DNA of 64,000 nucleotides, taken from the NCBI GenBank assembly GCA_003667245.1, contig RCNN01000126.1, positions 1-64,000 on the forward strand, in the 5' to 3' direction. The translations under genes and the position numbers were made by a program. A model generated the notes under the pieces. It had not been told where the DNA came from. It saw only the letters and a list, made by a program, of their open reading frames with translations, and did not search any database. How positions within the stretch are numbered: the stretch's first letter is position 1; the number at the start of each line of letters is the position of its first letter. Positions 1 through 11,319 of this stretch are shown in pieces. The DNA comes from Heterostelium multicystogenum (Eukaryota > Evosea > Eumycetozoa > Acytosteliales > Acytosteliaceae).

Positions 1-649
1 TCCATATAATGATTGGCACCAAGTTGGGAGCAAGATCTCTCTTGTCTGAACCACTACTGAATGCAACAACTTCATAACCTAGTTTTCTGGCAAATTGAAT
101 TGCAAGATGACCCAAACCACACGATACCCTGAATACAGACAACGGAATCCAGCTTTGATATTTTGTTGACGAATGGAGTTATATACTGTGATACCAGCAA
201 AAGCAATGGTCCAGAATGTTTAAAGTCGAGTTTTTTCTGGAACTGATACGCAAGCATCTTCAGGAGCAATCATTTGCTGCATATCCACCATCGTAGTGGA
301 TTCCACTTACCTGTCCTTTGGAAACAGCATACCCATTCATTTCCAGGCATGGGTCACATGTGGAGCAATGTCCTCCGAACCAACCAACACCAATCTTGTC
401 TCCAACCTTGAATCTAGTGACAACCAGAGCAATCTCAAGGGACTCTTCCAATAGCCTCATGTCCTGGAATTCTTGGCCAACTGATTCCAGGGAATCCATA
501 TTTGGTCAAAACATCAGAGTGGCAAACTCCACATGCATAGACTTTAATTTTTACTTGGTTTGATTGTGTAATCTTTGGAACAGGTACATTAGCATTTTCA
601 ACTCTCCATTTGTTGAGAGCGAATCTGGCAGGATCATAGTTTCAGTCAT
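1..649 (-). pseudogene. Zinc-dependent alcohol dehydrogenase (CAD/YahK-like), frame-broken and partial
   Basis: Oxidoreductase of the zinc medium-chain dehydrogenase family, probably NADP-dependent and acting on aldehydes or alcohols. Read on the minus strand from an ATG at 649, the frames contain GVCHSD (catalytic Cys), PGHEAIG (catalytic His/Glu), the structural-zinc motif GHCSTCDPC, then a GYA-APEDA segment and the start of the Rossmann nucleotide-binding fold. These pieces lie in order but in different frames, with at least four breaks in about 600 bp. That is denser than in any other gene here. The 3' end runs off the window. It may be a decaying paralogue, or poor-quality sequence near a contig end; the window cannot decide. 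The family assignment is secure, while the exact substrate class is inference. Confidence 0.75.
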
Positions 650-2199
650 TTTTATTTAAATAATTTAATTTTATTTTGTTGTTTAGAATTTTAATTATAA
701 GCAATAAGTAGGTTTAATAATATTGATTATGATAATGATTTGTATTTGAATTTGATGATCAAGGTTATTGATGATTTAGTATTTATATAAAAGTGGTGGA
801 ACTTAGGAACTTTCTTTTTGTGTAAAAGAAACTCCAAGACAATCACCAGAATCTATTTTTTAAAAATATGTTCTATACAAAGTGGGGTTGCTGGAGAAGA
901 AATTCATAAATCCTCCAAAAACAAATTTGGATTTGAAATCATGATGACTAGGTTGGTTGAAAAATTAAAAAAACAATACTAAATAAGCAAGTCTACTCTA
1001 TTTGAACATATGTTCTACCATCACTCTACAATATAAATTCAAATACAGTATAAACATTGTCATATATAATAATGTAAAAAATCATTGTTAATAAACTATT
1101 TTTTGTTTTTCAAAAAATGTGAGGATAAACAATAATATATTATTGTAGACAGTTTACAAATCTGATGAATAAATAGTTGGTTTTCTCTACCAGATAAAGG
1201 TTAATCTAAATAGTAGTAGTTTTTAAAGTTGTACTGTTACTTTTGGAAGTTAAATATTATGTTTCCTAAAGAATTTTGAAAGATTGATAGTTTGAATTTG
1301 TTATTTGTCTTTTACATGTTTTAAAGAAAATATGATTTGTTTCCACCTTTACTTACTTGTAAATGTCCTTAGATGAAATCATAGAATGAATTATAGATTA
1401 AAACTCTGAACAAACATCATAGGACACCTCTAGATCAATCATACTTTGATAAATCTTAGTTAAACTGAATTGTTCTATTCACTATTATCAATAGACAAGC
1501 ACCAAAGAATGAAGAATTGATTGAGTGGAAGTAATTGTTCCAAAAAAAGTATGTGAAATTAGATTTGTTTTCAATTGACTTTTTCTTAAAAAATGTAGTC
1601 ATTTTCGTTTTTGCTAACTTTATATACATTTAAATATGCATTTGGATTCTGAAGTACAAAAGATATTTGATTGGATAGAGAACGATTGCCCTTACGGTAG
1701 ACTTGAGAAGTTCTCTCGACTTTAGACATCATCATGTAAGGAATTCTAAAACATTCCCTCAGTGAACTACCTCATAGAATATTCGAACTACCTCCAAGAG
1801 TAATATACATAAACTACTGCAATCTCTGCCTAATAGTCATTAACCAAACTAAACGATCGTTCAAATCAAATGTTAAATTATCTAAAGGGTAATAAGATAT
1901 CATTTATTTACCCGATAAGCAGCTATTCAGAGGTCAACAATGATGAAAATCAAGAGGCACAAGAATCCTATAGGAAATCGATTGAACTAAAGGATACTTT
2001 GATAACAGAGCAAATCTCATTTTATTGAGTTTGCTTTATTTTACTTGACTTTGTTTAGTAATGTTGTGGTTTGGTTGGTTTGATTTGATTTGGGTGGGTG
2101 TACTGAGCTATTTGATTGGGATGGACTAATTAGAATTTATCAGTGTCCATTTGTTGGCTTGCAGACGCCTTTAATGAATTAACATATAAACTAAAGATT
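650..2199. other. Intergenic, AT-rich, no convincing gene
   Basis: About 1.5 kb without a supportable gene. It holds AT-rich sequence and a less AT-rich stretch at roughly 1636-1980. That stretch has a 29-codon open frame (1638-1724, beginning MHLDSEVQKIFDWIEND) and then short open pieces in other frames. It could be a decayed exon, but I cannot name a family. A GT-rich patch (2080-2105) lies at the right end, downstream of the primase gene. Confidence 0.5.
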
Positions 2200-3690
2200 C
2201 TACGATATTTTTTTGAAAGTGTTGTCTTGTTGGCTGCTGCTCTTTTTTACTCTTGTTGTTTCTTTTTCTTTCTTTGTACTGCTATCATCGTCCATATCCA
2301 TTGAGTCACCATTGCTGTTATCTGCCACATCGCTTTCTTTTGCAATTGAATGTAGGGTCGGAACATTGTTTGGATCGAAACTGCGCAACTCGGAATATTC
2401 AATTGGAACACATAGTTTTTCTTGAAAAGATAGAACAAGCATTAGACAAGTCGTTGTTGAACAACGCTGCAATGTTGTTGTATTACTTACTGGTTCTTGG
2501 ATGTATACAAAATGGTGATTTCAAAAGATGGTTTAAAACCAATTGTTACAGGCTCATCTATACGTGGGTGAGTATAGAATATTACTACACGAAAGATGAG
2601 CTCATCAAGATCGATATCCTTCTTGAGTGTGCCCAGTGACTCTTTGATGGCCATCCACTTCTCTACGTCGGTTACATTGCTGTTTGCTTCAAGCACGCTC
2701 TCTACACATTGTCTAACATTGACTTTCTTCTTTCCATATGACTCTGGGAATTGTTCTAAAAACAGCTTCAGCTGCTTCTCATCGCTGAGAATCATCTGTT
2801 TCGTCAATCATATGCTCTTCGAAATACTTGATGAAAAACTTCTGATAACATAGGCTGCAAGCTACAGTTAGTACTTAGCGCACCGCTTGATCCTAAACAA
2901 AAGCAATACCATACTTGATTTGTGGATTTAAATAATCTGTGGAGCTATCCAATCGCAAGAATGAAACGAGTGCTTTACGCATTTCGTAGTTGAGTATCAT
3001 TGCCAACTTGTCCGAGACCCAGATATGCAGACCACGTCCACCACTGAAGACATAGAGAATCTGATCGTATCCAAAACACTCACGTAACTGATGGGTAATA
3101 TATTCACCGGCCAGAGCAAGGAGTCCCCAGCACTTGGTGCAGAGTGTCTGGCCCTTGCAGCAGGCTCTTACATCGTCGTAGTCGTTAATATCTATATCGA
3201 ACACCAATTCACGCTCCTTTGGCAAATTGTTCGAGCTGCTGTCTTGTCTTGGCTCGACAGTGTAGATGGGACCGATATCCAGTTTATCGTAGACACGCAG
3301 ATTCATTGAGCTTGGCTTGAACTCGCCCATAAGCTTATCCTTGATCTCAGCGATATTGCTCGACGACTTGTGACGCAGCACAATCTGGGTCTGTGGTCTA
3401 TTGTAGGACATGGAGAACTCACGTCTTGCGAAATAGTTTGCCTGTCCATTTACAGAGTCATCGTAGTGATTAAAAGACAACCACTCATACAGCAAGTCCC
3501 AAGGGAATTTATTTTCTATCACAAGACTATGTTAATTCCTTCTCTCATCGATCTGTCGTGAGATCTACGTCATGCCTCACACATTCATTCATTCATTCAT
3601 ACCATAATATGTTCTTAACAGCAATTCATCTTCATATTCTTTATCTACAAATTCAAACTGAAAATCAGCAGAGTCGTCTTTAGTATCCAT
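2200..3690 (-). CDS. prim1: DNA primase small (catalytic) subunit
   Basis: Catalytic subunit of the DNA polymerase alpha-primase complex, which makes RNA primers in the nucleus during replication. Exon 1 is 3603-3690 and exon 2 starts at 3515 (3515-2931). Together they give an in-frame junction into a segment like LLLRTYY-NKFPWDLLYEWL. Exon 2 carries the catalytic aspartates (ELVFDIDINDYDD), a CKGQTLCTKCW zinc motif and FSGGRGLHIWV, all hallmarks of this family. A third part follows an intron that probably ends at 2854, and a fourth (ending at 2200) contains CVPIEYSELRSFDPNNVPT, as in eukaryotic PRIM1. There are two single-base frame breaks: near 2800-2812, and in the A-run 2535-2538, where one base fewer restores the frame. 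Essential function makes sequencing error likelier than decay. The last 30 residues are low complexity and their end is less certain. Confidence 0.93.
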
Positions 3691-3842
3691 TCTATTCCAG
3701 CTCTATCAAAGTCAACTCTATTCCTTCTATCTTTCTACTTATATTATACTATTACTATTATACTAATATAACATACATATATTCAAAATATCAATGTTGA
3801 AAAAGCAAGTTAACATATGTTGACCTAAACATATAAACTAAG

Positions 3843-3850
3843 TTCGCGCC
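3843..3850. promoter_or_regulatory. E2F-like site upstream of primase
   Basis: TTCGCGCC followed by seven Ts, 153 bp upstream of the primase ATG, in DNA where CG-containing words are rare. It resembles the E2F/DP consensus (TTTSGCGC). Primase genes are classic E2F targets in other eukaryotes, and Dictyostelium has E2F/DP and retinoblastoma homologues. Function here is inference. Confidence 0.45.
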
Positions 3851-4740
3851 TTTTTTTGAAAATTTAATTATTGTGCCCCACTTAAAAATGAGATGGATTG
3901 TCAGAACAAGGGAATGGATTACTTGTGGTTTATAACTGTAGTCAATCCAACACTGTTTGAGATCGATCTCAATGCTGCCTAAACCAACCAAAATTAGGTA
4001 TCAAGTTTAGAAATACTGCCATTCACAATAAATAGCAATAATAATATAATAATAATAAAATGGTATCAAATAAGATGGAATAAATGATCATATGATTTTT
4101 GTTGTTTTGAGGAATATATATTTTATTATCTTCATTTTTATGAAGTTCAAAGTACGGGAAGCTTACGAATCAATCCAGCTCAAAAGATAATAGCCAATAA
4201 ACTATACTATGAAAAACCTTGATTATTAAAAGAATAAATGTTAGTCATTTGTATAAAATGTCTTTAAGACTAAATATAAGCAAGAAAGAAAGATAATAAT
4301 AATCTCAGAAGGTGTGGTCAAATAACCATTTTTTTCATTCTGGGTTCAAAATGAGCTGGGTTGAAAGAAATTCATCATTAAAGTATAATTGATAGGTAGT
4401 AGTAGATGGAATTATAATAAAAAAAAAGTAATAAATATTATAAACTTACAATTTGTATAGTGAATTAATGAGTGATTAAATTCAATCACATGCCTTTTTG
4501 TTGTCTGAACCTTTCAAAAAATATTTATTTTCAAATTAATTCTTTTTTTCACAAAACGAATCATACATCTTTTACTCAAATTATTTTGCTTTTGAAAACG
4601 AACTACGATTTTATTAAAAAAGATGAATAATTCTTTATTTTTTTTTCAATTTCTAAAATTTTTCTCTCGTTGCTCCAAACAAAATTATTCAAATCCAAAA
4701 CTTTTTTTTTTGTTTGTTTTTCACCAAGGTATTATTCAAG

Positions 4741-5746
4741 ATGTCGTAAGTTATCTACATTTAATACTACTACTTAATCACTATCTAGTCGTTGTTCCTT
4801 TTAATGAGAGAAAAATCAAGCATTACTACAGCAACAACTCAACTCTATATATAAGATAGAGAAATTTTAGAAAATCAACAAACAGAAATGCAATGAAAAG
4901 GAGACATACTATCAACCAAATAATGTGGCAATTCAGTTTGATAAAACTGATTAAGATAAATTAGTTGATGATTTAAAAGATGATTTGATTATATATTATG
5001 CCTGATCTCATATAAAAAGGAAATCGAACATTTGATAGTGATGAAAAATTCTAAATAAATATATTAATCAAAAAATATATATTTAATAATATTATAGAAA
5101 GATTCAAAGCGAACAAGTCAGACAAATCGTCACTCAACTTTTGAACGAGTCAAAGGAAGCCAAGAGAGGTTTCTTGGAAACCGTCGAGCTCCAAGTCAAC
5201 TTGAAGAACTACGACACCAAGAAGGACAAGCGTTTCTCTGGTCAAATCAAGTTGTCCACCGTCACCAAGCCAAAGATGAACGTCTGTGTCTTCGGTGATC
5301 AACAACATTGTGATGAAGCCCAAAAGATCGGTGCTGAATACATGGACATTGAAGCCTTGAAGAAGATCGGTCCAAAGAACAAGAAGGCCATCAAGAAGCT
5401 CTCCAAGAAGTACGATGCTTTCCTCGCCTCCGAAACCATCTTGCGTCAAGTTCCAAAGCTTTTGGGTCCAGGTCTCAACAAGGTCGGTAAGTTCCCATCC
5501 CTCTTGACTCACTCTGAAGATATGGCCACCAAGATCAACGAAGTCAAGTGCACCGTCAAGTTCCAATTGAAGAAGGTCCTCTGTTTGGCTGTCGCCGTCG
5601 GTCACGTCAACCTCTCCGAAAGAGAAATTGCCACCAACGTCATGCAATCAATCAATTTCTTGATCTCCCTCTTGAAGAAGGGATGGCAAAACATCAAGAC
5701 CCTCTACGTCAAGTCCTCTATGGGTCCATCCCACCGTATCTACTAA
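4741..5746 (+). CDS. rpl10a: Large-subunit ribosomal protein L10a (uL1)
   Basis: Structural protein of the 60S subunit forming the L1 stalk near the E site. Exon 1 is only five coding bases (ATGTC, 4741-4745). It is followed by a 352-nt intron (4746-5097, GTAAGT to ATTATAG) and exon 2 (5098-5746). The joined N-terminus is [13 protein letters not shown], as expected for L10a. The product is 217 aa, the usual length for the family, and includes [14 protein letters not shown]. Codons are strongly biased to C-ending forms (AAG, GTC, ATC, TTC), as in highly expressed dictyostelid genes. A pyrimidine-rich stretch (4698-4722) lies just upstream of the ATG. No frame breaks. Confidence 0.96.
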
Positions 5747-6529
5747 ACTCTGTGCTCCTTTTTTTTTCTAAGCGAATCGATTTGTATGTCATAGACACCA
5801 ACTTTGGGTTATAATTAACAATACTTAGGCATTGTTAATGTTCCCAATCAGTTGGAAGCTGATGAAATAAACGTTTAAAATGATACCTACCTTAACTTAA
5901 AACAAAAATACAACCATCTTACATTTTTCATTTCTCGTGAGTTCCCATCATCATTTTCATTAGACTCATTTAAAAGTGAACAACCTTAAGTATTCATCAA
6001 TTTCCACATTATCTTTTTGGATTCTGAACAGTTAATTGGAAACTAGAAAAAATATTAAAAGTTTTAAGATAGGTGGAGAACAAAAGAGATTATTCATTAG
6101 ACGGGAATAGAGATGGAAAGTAAGAGTGTCATGCCCAAGGACTCACTGATGAGAGCAACCTAAAAAGGTAATGTGGCAAATAAAAAAGCAGTTATCAAAT
6201 AATTTTCTTTATTTTTTTCAAAGATTATTAGCATTATTTTCAATTAAGACCATGCACATTTTTTGAGATTTTAACTTGAATGGGTTATTTTGGTTCATTT
6301 ATTTTTATACAAATAAGCGATGAATGGGTACATCGCACGCTCCTGTTCTATTTTAAAGGTTGCTAAATTTCTTAAAAGTTTTGTTTGTTTTGAAGCACTA
6401 AGATAGCAAAAGTCTAGACTTTAAATATTTAAATATCTTTGAAACTACAAAATTAAATTATAATTAATGATCTTTTTAAAGATTGTTTTATATTTGTCTC
6501 TATTACTAAAACATCTAAAAAGTTAATAT
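5747..6529. other. Intergenic between L10a and the CLU-like gene
   Basis: AT-rich DNA holding the L10a 3' region and the promoter of the next gene. I see no RNA gene or open frame worth calling. Confidence 0.5.
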
Positions 6530-9500
6530 ATGTCTGATAACAATGAGCAACCAAGTAAAACATTTGCAAATGTATTCTCATACTGGGTAGTCAAAGATAA
6601 AAATGTAAAGAACAACAACAATAATAATAATAACAAAGCAAACATTCCTAAAAAATCAAATGTATCCAACAAACCACCTCCACCTCAAAAACAACAACAA
6701 GAACAACAACCAGAACCCCAGGTACAGGCGCAGCCACAACCAAAACAACAACAAGATCAACCACAACAACTTCAAGAAAAGAATGTTAGCTTCATTAATG
6801 ATTCATATCAAACTAGTTTGAGAGGATATCAAGCAAATAGCAATGCTATTGCTAATGCTAATGCTGCTGATAAGTCACCTGAGAATGAGCAACCTATCTC
6901 TGCTTATTCAATTATGCCCATGTATTCAAGTGGTGAAGAAAATGATGATAGACTTGTCTTTAGAGGTGTATCCAATCTAAATATTTCGTCATCATCCTAC
7001 TCCAATGTTGGTGAGGCTGACGATCGCGCTATCAATTCCTCAGGCTATACCATGGTTTCTGATGATGATTCCAGATATGCATACTCCTCCTCTTACTCAC
7101 CAATCCACTCGAATGGATCAATCTACACACCATTGTCATCTTACTCATCGTCCTACTCCACTTTCTACAATCTCTCATCAAGAACTACCACCACAACATC
7201 CAACAGCAGTGGCGACATCAGCTACAGTAATGACAGCTTTGAAGCCCCTGTTGGAGACGATGGGGATGACGATGGAAACAATAATAATAATAATAACAAG
7301 AGAACTGAGCGTGAGAAGTCCCTTCTTCAGAGCAGAGAGGTAAAGGATGTCGGTAGAGATTGGAACAGAGAGTTCCAGTGTTTACTTAGAATGGAGCCCT
7401 CCCTTGACAAGTTCCAAAAGCTGACTTTTATGGCAATGGACTTTGTCAAAGCTGCCGAAACCTATGGTCGTATCATCATCAAGGAGATGTTTATGCCCGT
7501 CAAGAGCAAGACTATTCCACCAATAGACATCGGTGGTGTTGCCGGTGGTGAAAAATATATTTGCCAGAATATCCTCTTCAAGTTTGCATATGACCAGAAA
7601 ATTGGAGGCAGCTGGCTCTATGGTGGAAAGGTTCCCTCGGACTTTGGTGCATCAAAAGCTGCAGGAAACGAGTTGCGTGGACTCTCATTCTTCTTCCAAA
7701 ACATCATGGACAACGACTGCGCTGACCGTATCAATGTGCCTTTGATGTGTATCATTGATTACTATGGATACCGTCTTGTTGCCATCTCATTGCTTCCCAT
7801 CACCAAACAAACACTCATTTACGGTAGTTGTGATGGTGGTAATACAGTCCATGACGATGTTCCAGAAGTAAATGAAATCATGGAAAAGGTTGCCAAGGGA
7901 ATGAACCTCTGTGGCCATCTTTCTGGAATCAATCCAAAATTCATCTACGGACCTGGTGATTTTGAAATCCATCGTTCTGCCAACAATGAATTCTACGCTC
8001 TCGACTTTGCGAGATTGCTTCCTCCACAAGCTTATTTTGATGAGGCTGGGTATGTAATGTTTCCTAAATTGGTTTATTCTTGACTCTAATTGATGTTTCA
8101 TAAAGTAATGCAATTCCTCATAGAGAGGTGTTCTATAGATTATTGAGACCAGAGTTCCTTAGATCATGTGAAAAGCCTTTGAATTCAGATGCTTTCACTG
8201 GATGGAGCAGCTGCGATCCAGATCAGGATAAGCACAATCAAGATGTGGCCGATGTAACCAAGCATCTTTTTGATGTTGTAATCAGAGAGGCAGCCATTGA
8301 GCTTGAGTCTAGAGCTGAGGATGAACAAAGTTTTGATGTTTGCAGTTGAAGTCCACAAACACGGAATTAATCTTCGCCATCTTGGTCGCTTACGTAGCCA
8401 AATTGATACTCACAAGAAGCAGCTCCGTAAACACATTCTCAATGAAATGGTTTGCGTGTCCTCAAGGGCGAGATCAAAGATGAGTTGAGAATCAAGTTGC
8501 GTGGACACTTTATTGGCTCTGAGGAGAAGTGTATTGATACCATTGTCAGTTTCCTCAATCAGGTGTTCAATGTCAACCGTTTCAACAACGAAAAGGAATT
8601 CTGGACTATCACCATCAAGTCATTACTGCTCGAAAAGTATGGAAGCAACTGTGGTTTGACAACCGACGAGTTGGACAGCAAGTATGACTTGTCCAATTCA
8701 ATTTCCATCAGCGAGGTTATGAACAAATTCCAAGTTAAAACAGGAATCAAGTTGTCTTCACGTATAAAATCAATCCTTGAAAAATGTACCAGTAGCATGA
8801 GTGCTCTCCCAATGGTACTGTATACTGATATAAAGTCTGTAAGACCCATTATCAAACACTCCAATATGATTGCTCGTTCCGAAGGTATTTCGCTCTATAT
8901 GAAGGCTCTCGAGTTTATCTATGCCAACACTGTCTACTATGGAAAGGAACCAAAGGAGCCAGACTACACTCGTTTCAGCAAGGTATTTGCTGAGGAGCAC
9001 AGTTTGCTCGACAGCTGCCGTCAAAAGTTAGAACTCGCATCACGTTCCTCAACAACCGATGCTTCTCTCCACCATCTTTTGGGACTTGTAGATATTGAGA
9101 AGGTAAAGCTCAACTGGAATGCTCCACCTTCCGACTATCATGGCAACAATCAATACCTGTTGAAGCACGCCGAAAAGACTTTGACCGCCTCACTTGGATA
9201 TCATCAGTCGGCAGGTGCAACCATATCATTGGCCACAGTACACGATCTTAAAGCAGAATATGCCAAAGCACATGCTGCCTATCAAAGATTGCATTCCTTT
9301 GATCCACAACAAGTTGTTCCAAATCTGTTCGAGAGTGCTTCTCTCTACGCACCTTATTTTACAGCACCTAAGCATCTATGCTACTTAGCCATTTCTGCTC
9401 ACCACATTCTTTATCTTGGTCAATATTCTAGAGGCATTGCCTGCTGACCATATTCTCGTAAAGCAGTATCTTCACAATTGTTATAAAATACTATGCGTTA

Positions 9501-9659
9501 TCTTGCTCCGTAGTATTTTCAATTAGAAACTTTGAAGCTATTACTATTCTCGAAACCATATACGATCTATTTAATCCTGGACAAAAGAGAGAAAGTGAAT
9601 ACTGCTTTGACCTTGCCAAAGAATATGGACCATTTTATGGAGCGTGTTCTCAAGTATGA
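6530..9659 (+). CDS. CLU (clustered mitochondria)-domain protein, divergent
   Basis: Member of the CLU/CluA family, cytosolic proteins that bind mRNAs for mitochondrial proteins and control mitochondrial distribution. Residues 1-270 are low complexity (N8 run, Q/P-rich, Ser/Tyr-rich), with no recognisable CLU N-terminal domain. The CLU domain starts at about residue 275 (GRDWNREFQCLL) and includes IPPIDIGG and NELRGL. A 74-nt intron (8050-8123) joins DEAG to EVFYRLLRPEFL. The family segment HKHGINLRHLGRLRSQ and a central region lie in shifted frames after breaks near 8330, 8452 and 9420. The C-terminal part resembles the helical/TPR region, with a further break near 9515. A stop at 9659 overlaps the start of the LRR frame downstream. 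It is smaller and more divergent than canonical CluA, so it is a paralogue and probably not the orthologue. Confidence 0.8.
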
Positions 9660-11217
9660 CCCAACTATTTTGGACGATATTATCATTAAAATCTACCAAG
9701 TCAAACTATGGAAGTATACAATTCACTAGTTTCGTTCGATACCTTGAGAATGTACCTTCACTGGAGCCAATTATTGTTCGTAGTCTGGCTACACATCCTT
9801 TGTCTTCTGTCAGTTCAAATTACTTGGAGTCACTCTTCCTCGACCCAAAGGCGCTAGAATCTCTCCTCAAGTTGAAATGCCAGTTGGATCTGGTTGTTTA
9901 CTGCAAGATCAATCCAAACTTTGCTAATCTCATTCAGTTCCAAACTGGACTTTCAACCTTGATTCTTGAAAACATCTATATCCAAGACGATCAAGGATTC
10001 ATTGATTTGTTCAGGTGTATCCGACCAACCCTTACCACTTTCAAAATGCGACAAATTCGTTATACTAAAGCCTAACCCAGCCATTTCTGATGAGTTACTC
10101 GTCAGTTGCCCCAATCTCAACTGATGTAACTCTCAGAGATGTCGAGATTGAAATACCAGCCTTCAAGTCTCTTTTCAGTATATTCGCCAGCACAGTGGAA
10201 AGTTTGTACCTAGAGAGAATCCCTATGGATGAAATGCCAGAGTTATTCCAAACCATGCCTAAGATAAAGCTCCTCGAGTTAACATCTGTCAACTATGTTG
10301 ATGTCAAGCATCTTCCATCGACAATCAATACTTTCCTATGTAACTCGGAGTTTTATAACCATCCTGAAGGGGAGCCATTTGTCGACCCAATCATGGCACA
10401 ATGTCCAAACATCACTGACCTTCAAATTCAAAACTATGGACACAAGTTCTACAATGAATTGGCAGCACTCAAGAAGTATCCATTCAAGAAATTGCGACTT
10501 GGTGTAAACAATAGTATACTCAATGAGAATAATATGCACGAAGGCTTGGAGGTCTGGAGTAGTAGCGTCGAAGAGTTATACTTGAACATTAACTCATATG
10601 GAACTTTTGAACATCTTGGCACAGCTGTCAGCTCATTCCTCAATGTTAGAAAACTTGAATTGGGATCCAACAAATTTACTGATCAACATCTTACAATGGT
10701 AATTGACAAGCTGCAATTGTTGGAGTCCTTCTCTTTTGATGCAAATTCCATGGAGCTGGAAATTCAACCAAAACCTCATCTCAGGTTGTCAACTGTGAGA
10801 ATCAACAATCTCCGTATGAACGTCAACAACTATGTCAATGTTGGTTTGATTTTCCCCAATGTCAAAGCACTAGAGTTATGTAATCCAGTAACCCTCAATG
10901 ATACAGCATTCAGAAAGCTTCTTGACAACATTAAATCATTAGAGTCAATCAGGTTCGAATCATGTTTTGATCTTACTGACGCTGCAATCATTGCAGTTTG
11001 TGCCTCTGAAAATGTTTACACACTCATCAACATATCATTTATCAACATGTTGAGCATCTCTGACTCATCCTATGTAAAGTTGGCAGAAACATGTCCTAAA
11101 CTCACCTGCCTTGAAAAAGTTAGTTCCTCATTCAACAGATTCACAACTGAACAATATTTTGGTGCCAAGTACACCAATCTCAGCGAGATAAGTGCTAATA
11201 ATATTAAAAGATGGTAA
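9625..11217 (+). CDS. Leucine-rich-repeat protein, possibly F-box type
   Basis: Protein of irregular leucine-rich repeats of the kind many dictyostelid F-box/LRR proteins carry. Visible repeats include PIMAQCPNITDLQIQNYG, NVRKLELGSN and KLAETCPKLTCLEKV. The first frame (ATG at 9625) has ILDDIIIKIYQ, weakly like an F-box start (LPDDIIxxIF). The product then continues in shifted frames after breaks near 9729, 10060 and 10120. The segment before the last break ends in LLVSCPNLN, a normal repeat, so the shifts are probably artefacts. It overlaps the end of the CLU-like frame by 35 bp in another frame. Either the two genes are separate and the overlap is artefactual, or they form one fused product. 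LRR identity is firm; the start and any F-box function are tentative. Confidence 0.7.
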
Positions 11218-11319
11218 AGAAGTGTTACATCTTTATCTTTATCTCACTCAATCCTCCCTTTGTTGTATTTTATAAATATTCTAATAAACATAATATATCG
11301 AAATCTACTTGCTTTCGTA

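Noticed and set aside
4746..5097. Intronic C/D snoRNA in rpl10a
   Set aside because: TGATGA-like and CTGA words occur but spacing is too short and there is no terminal stem.
5150..5647. 165-codon minus-strand open frame over L10a
   Set aside because: Antisense shadow produced by the strong C-ending codon bias of rpl10a.
10950..10962. GGTTCGAATC word suggesting a tRNA T-arm
   Set aside because: Lies inside the LRR coding sequence and has no cloverleaf around it.
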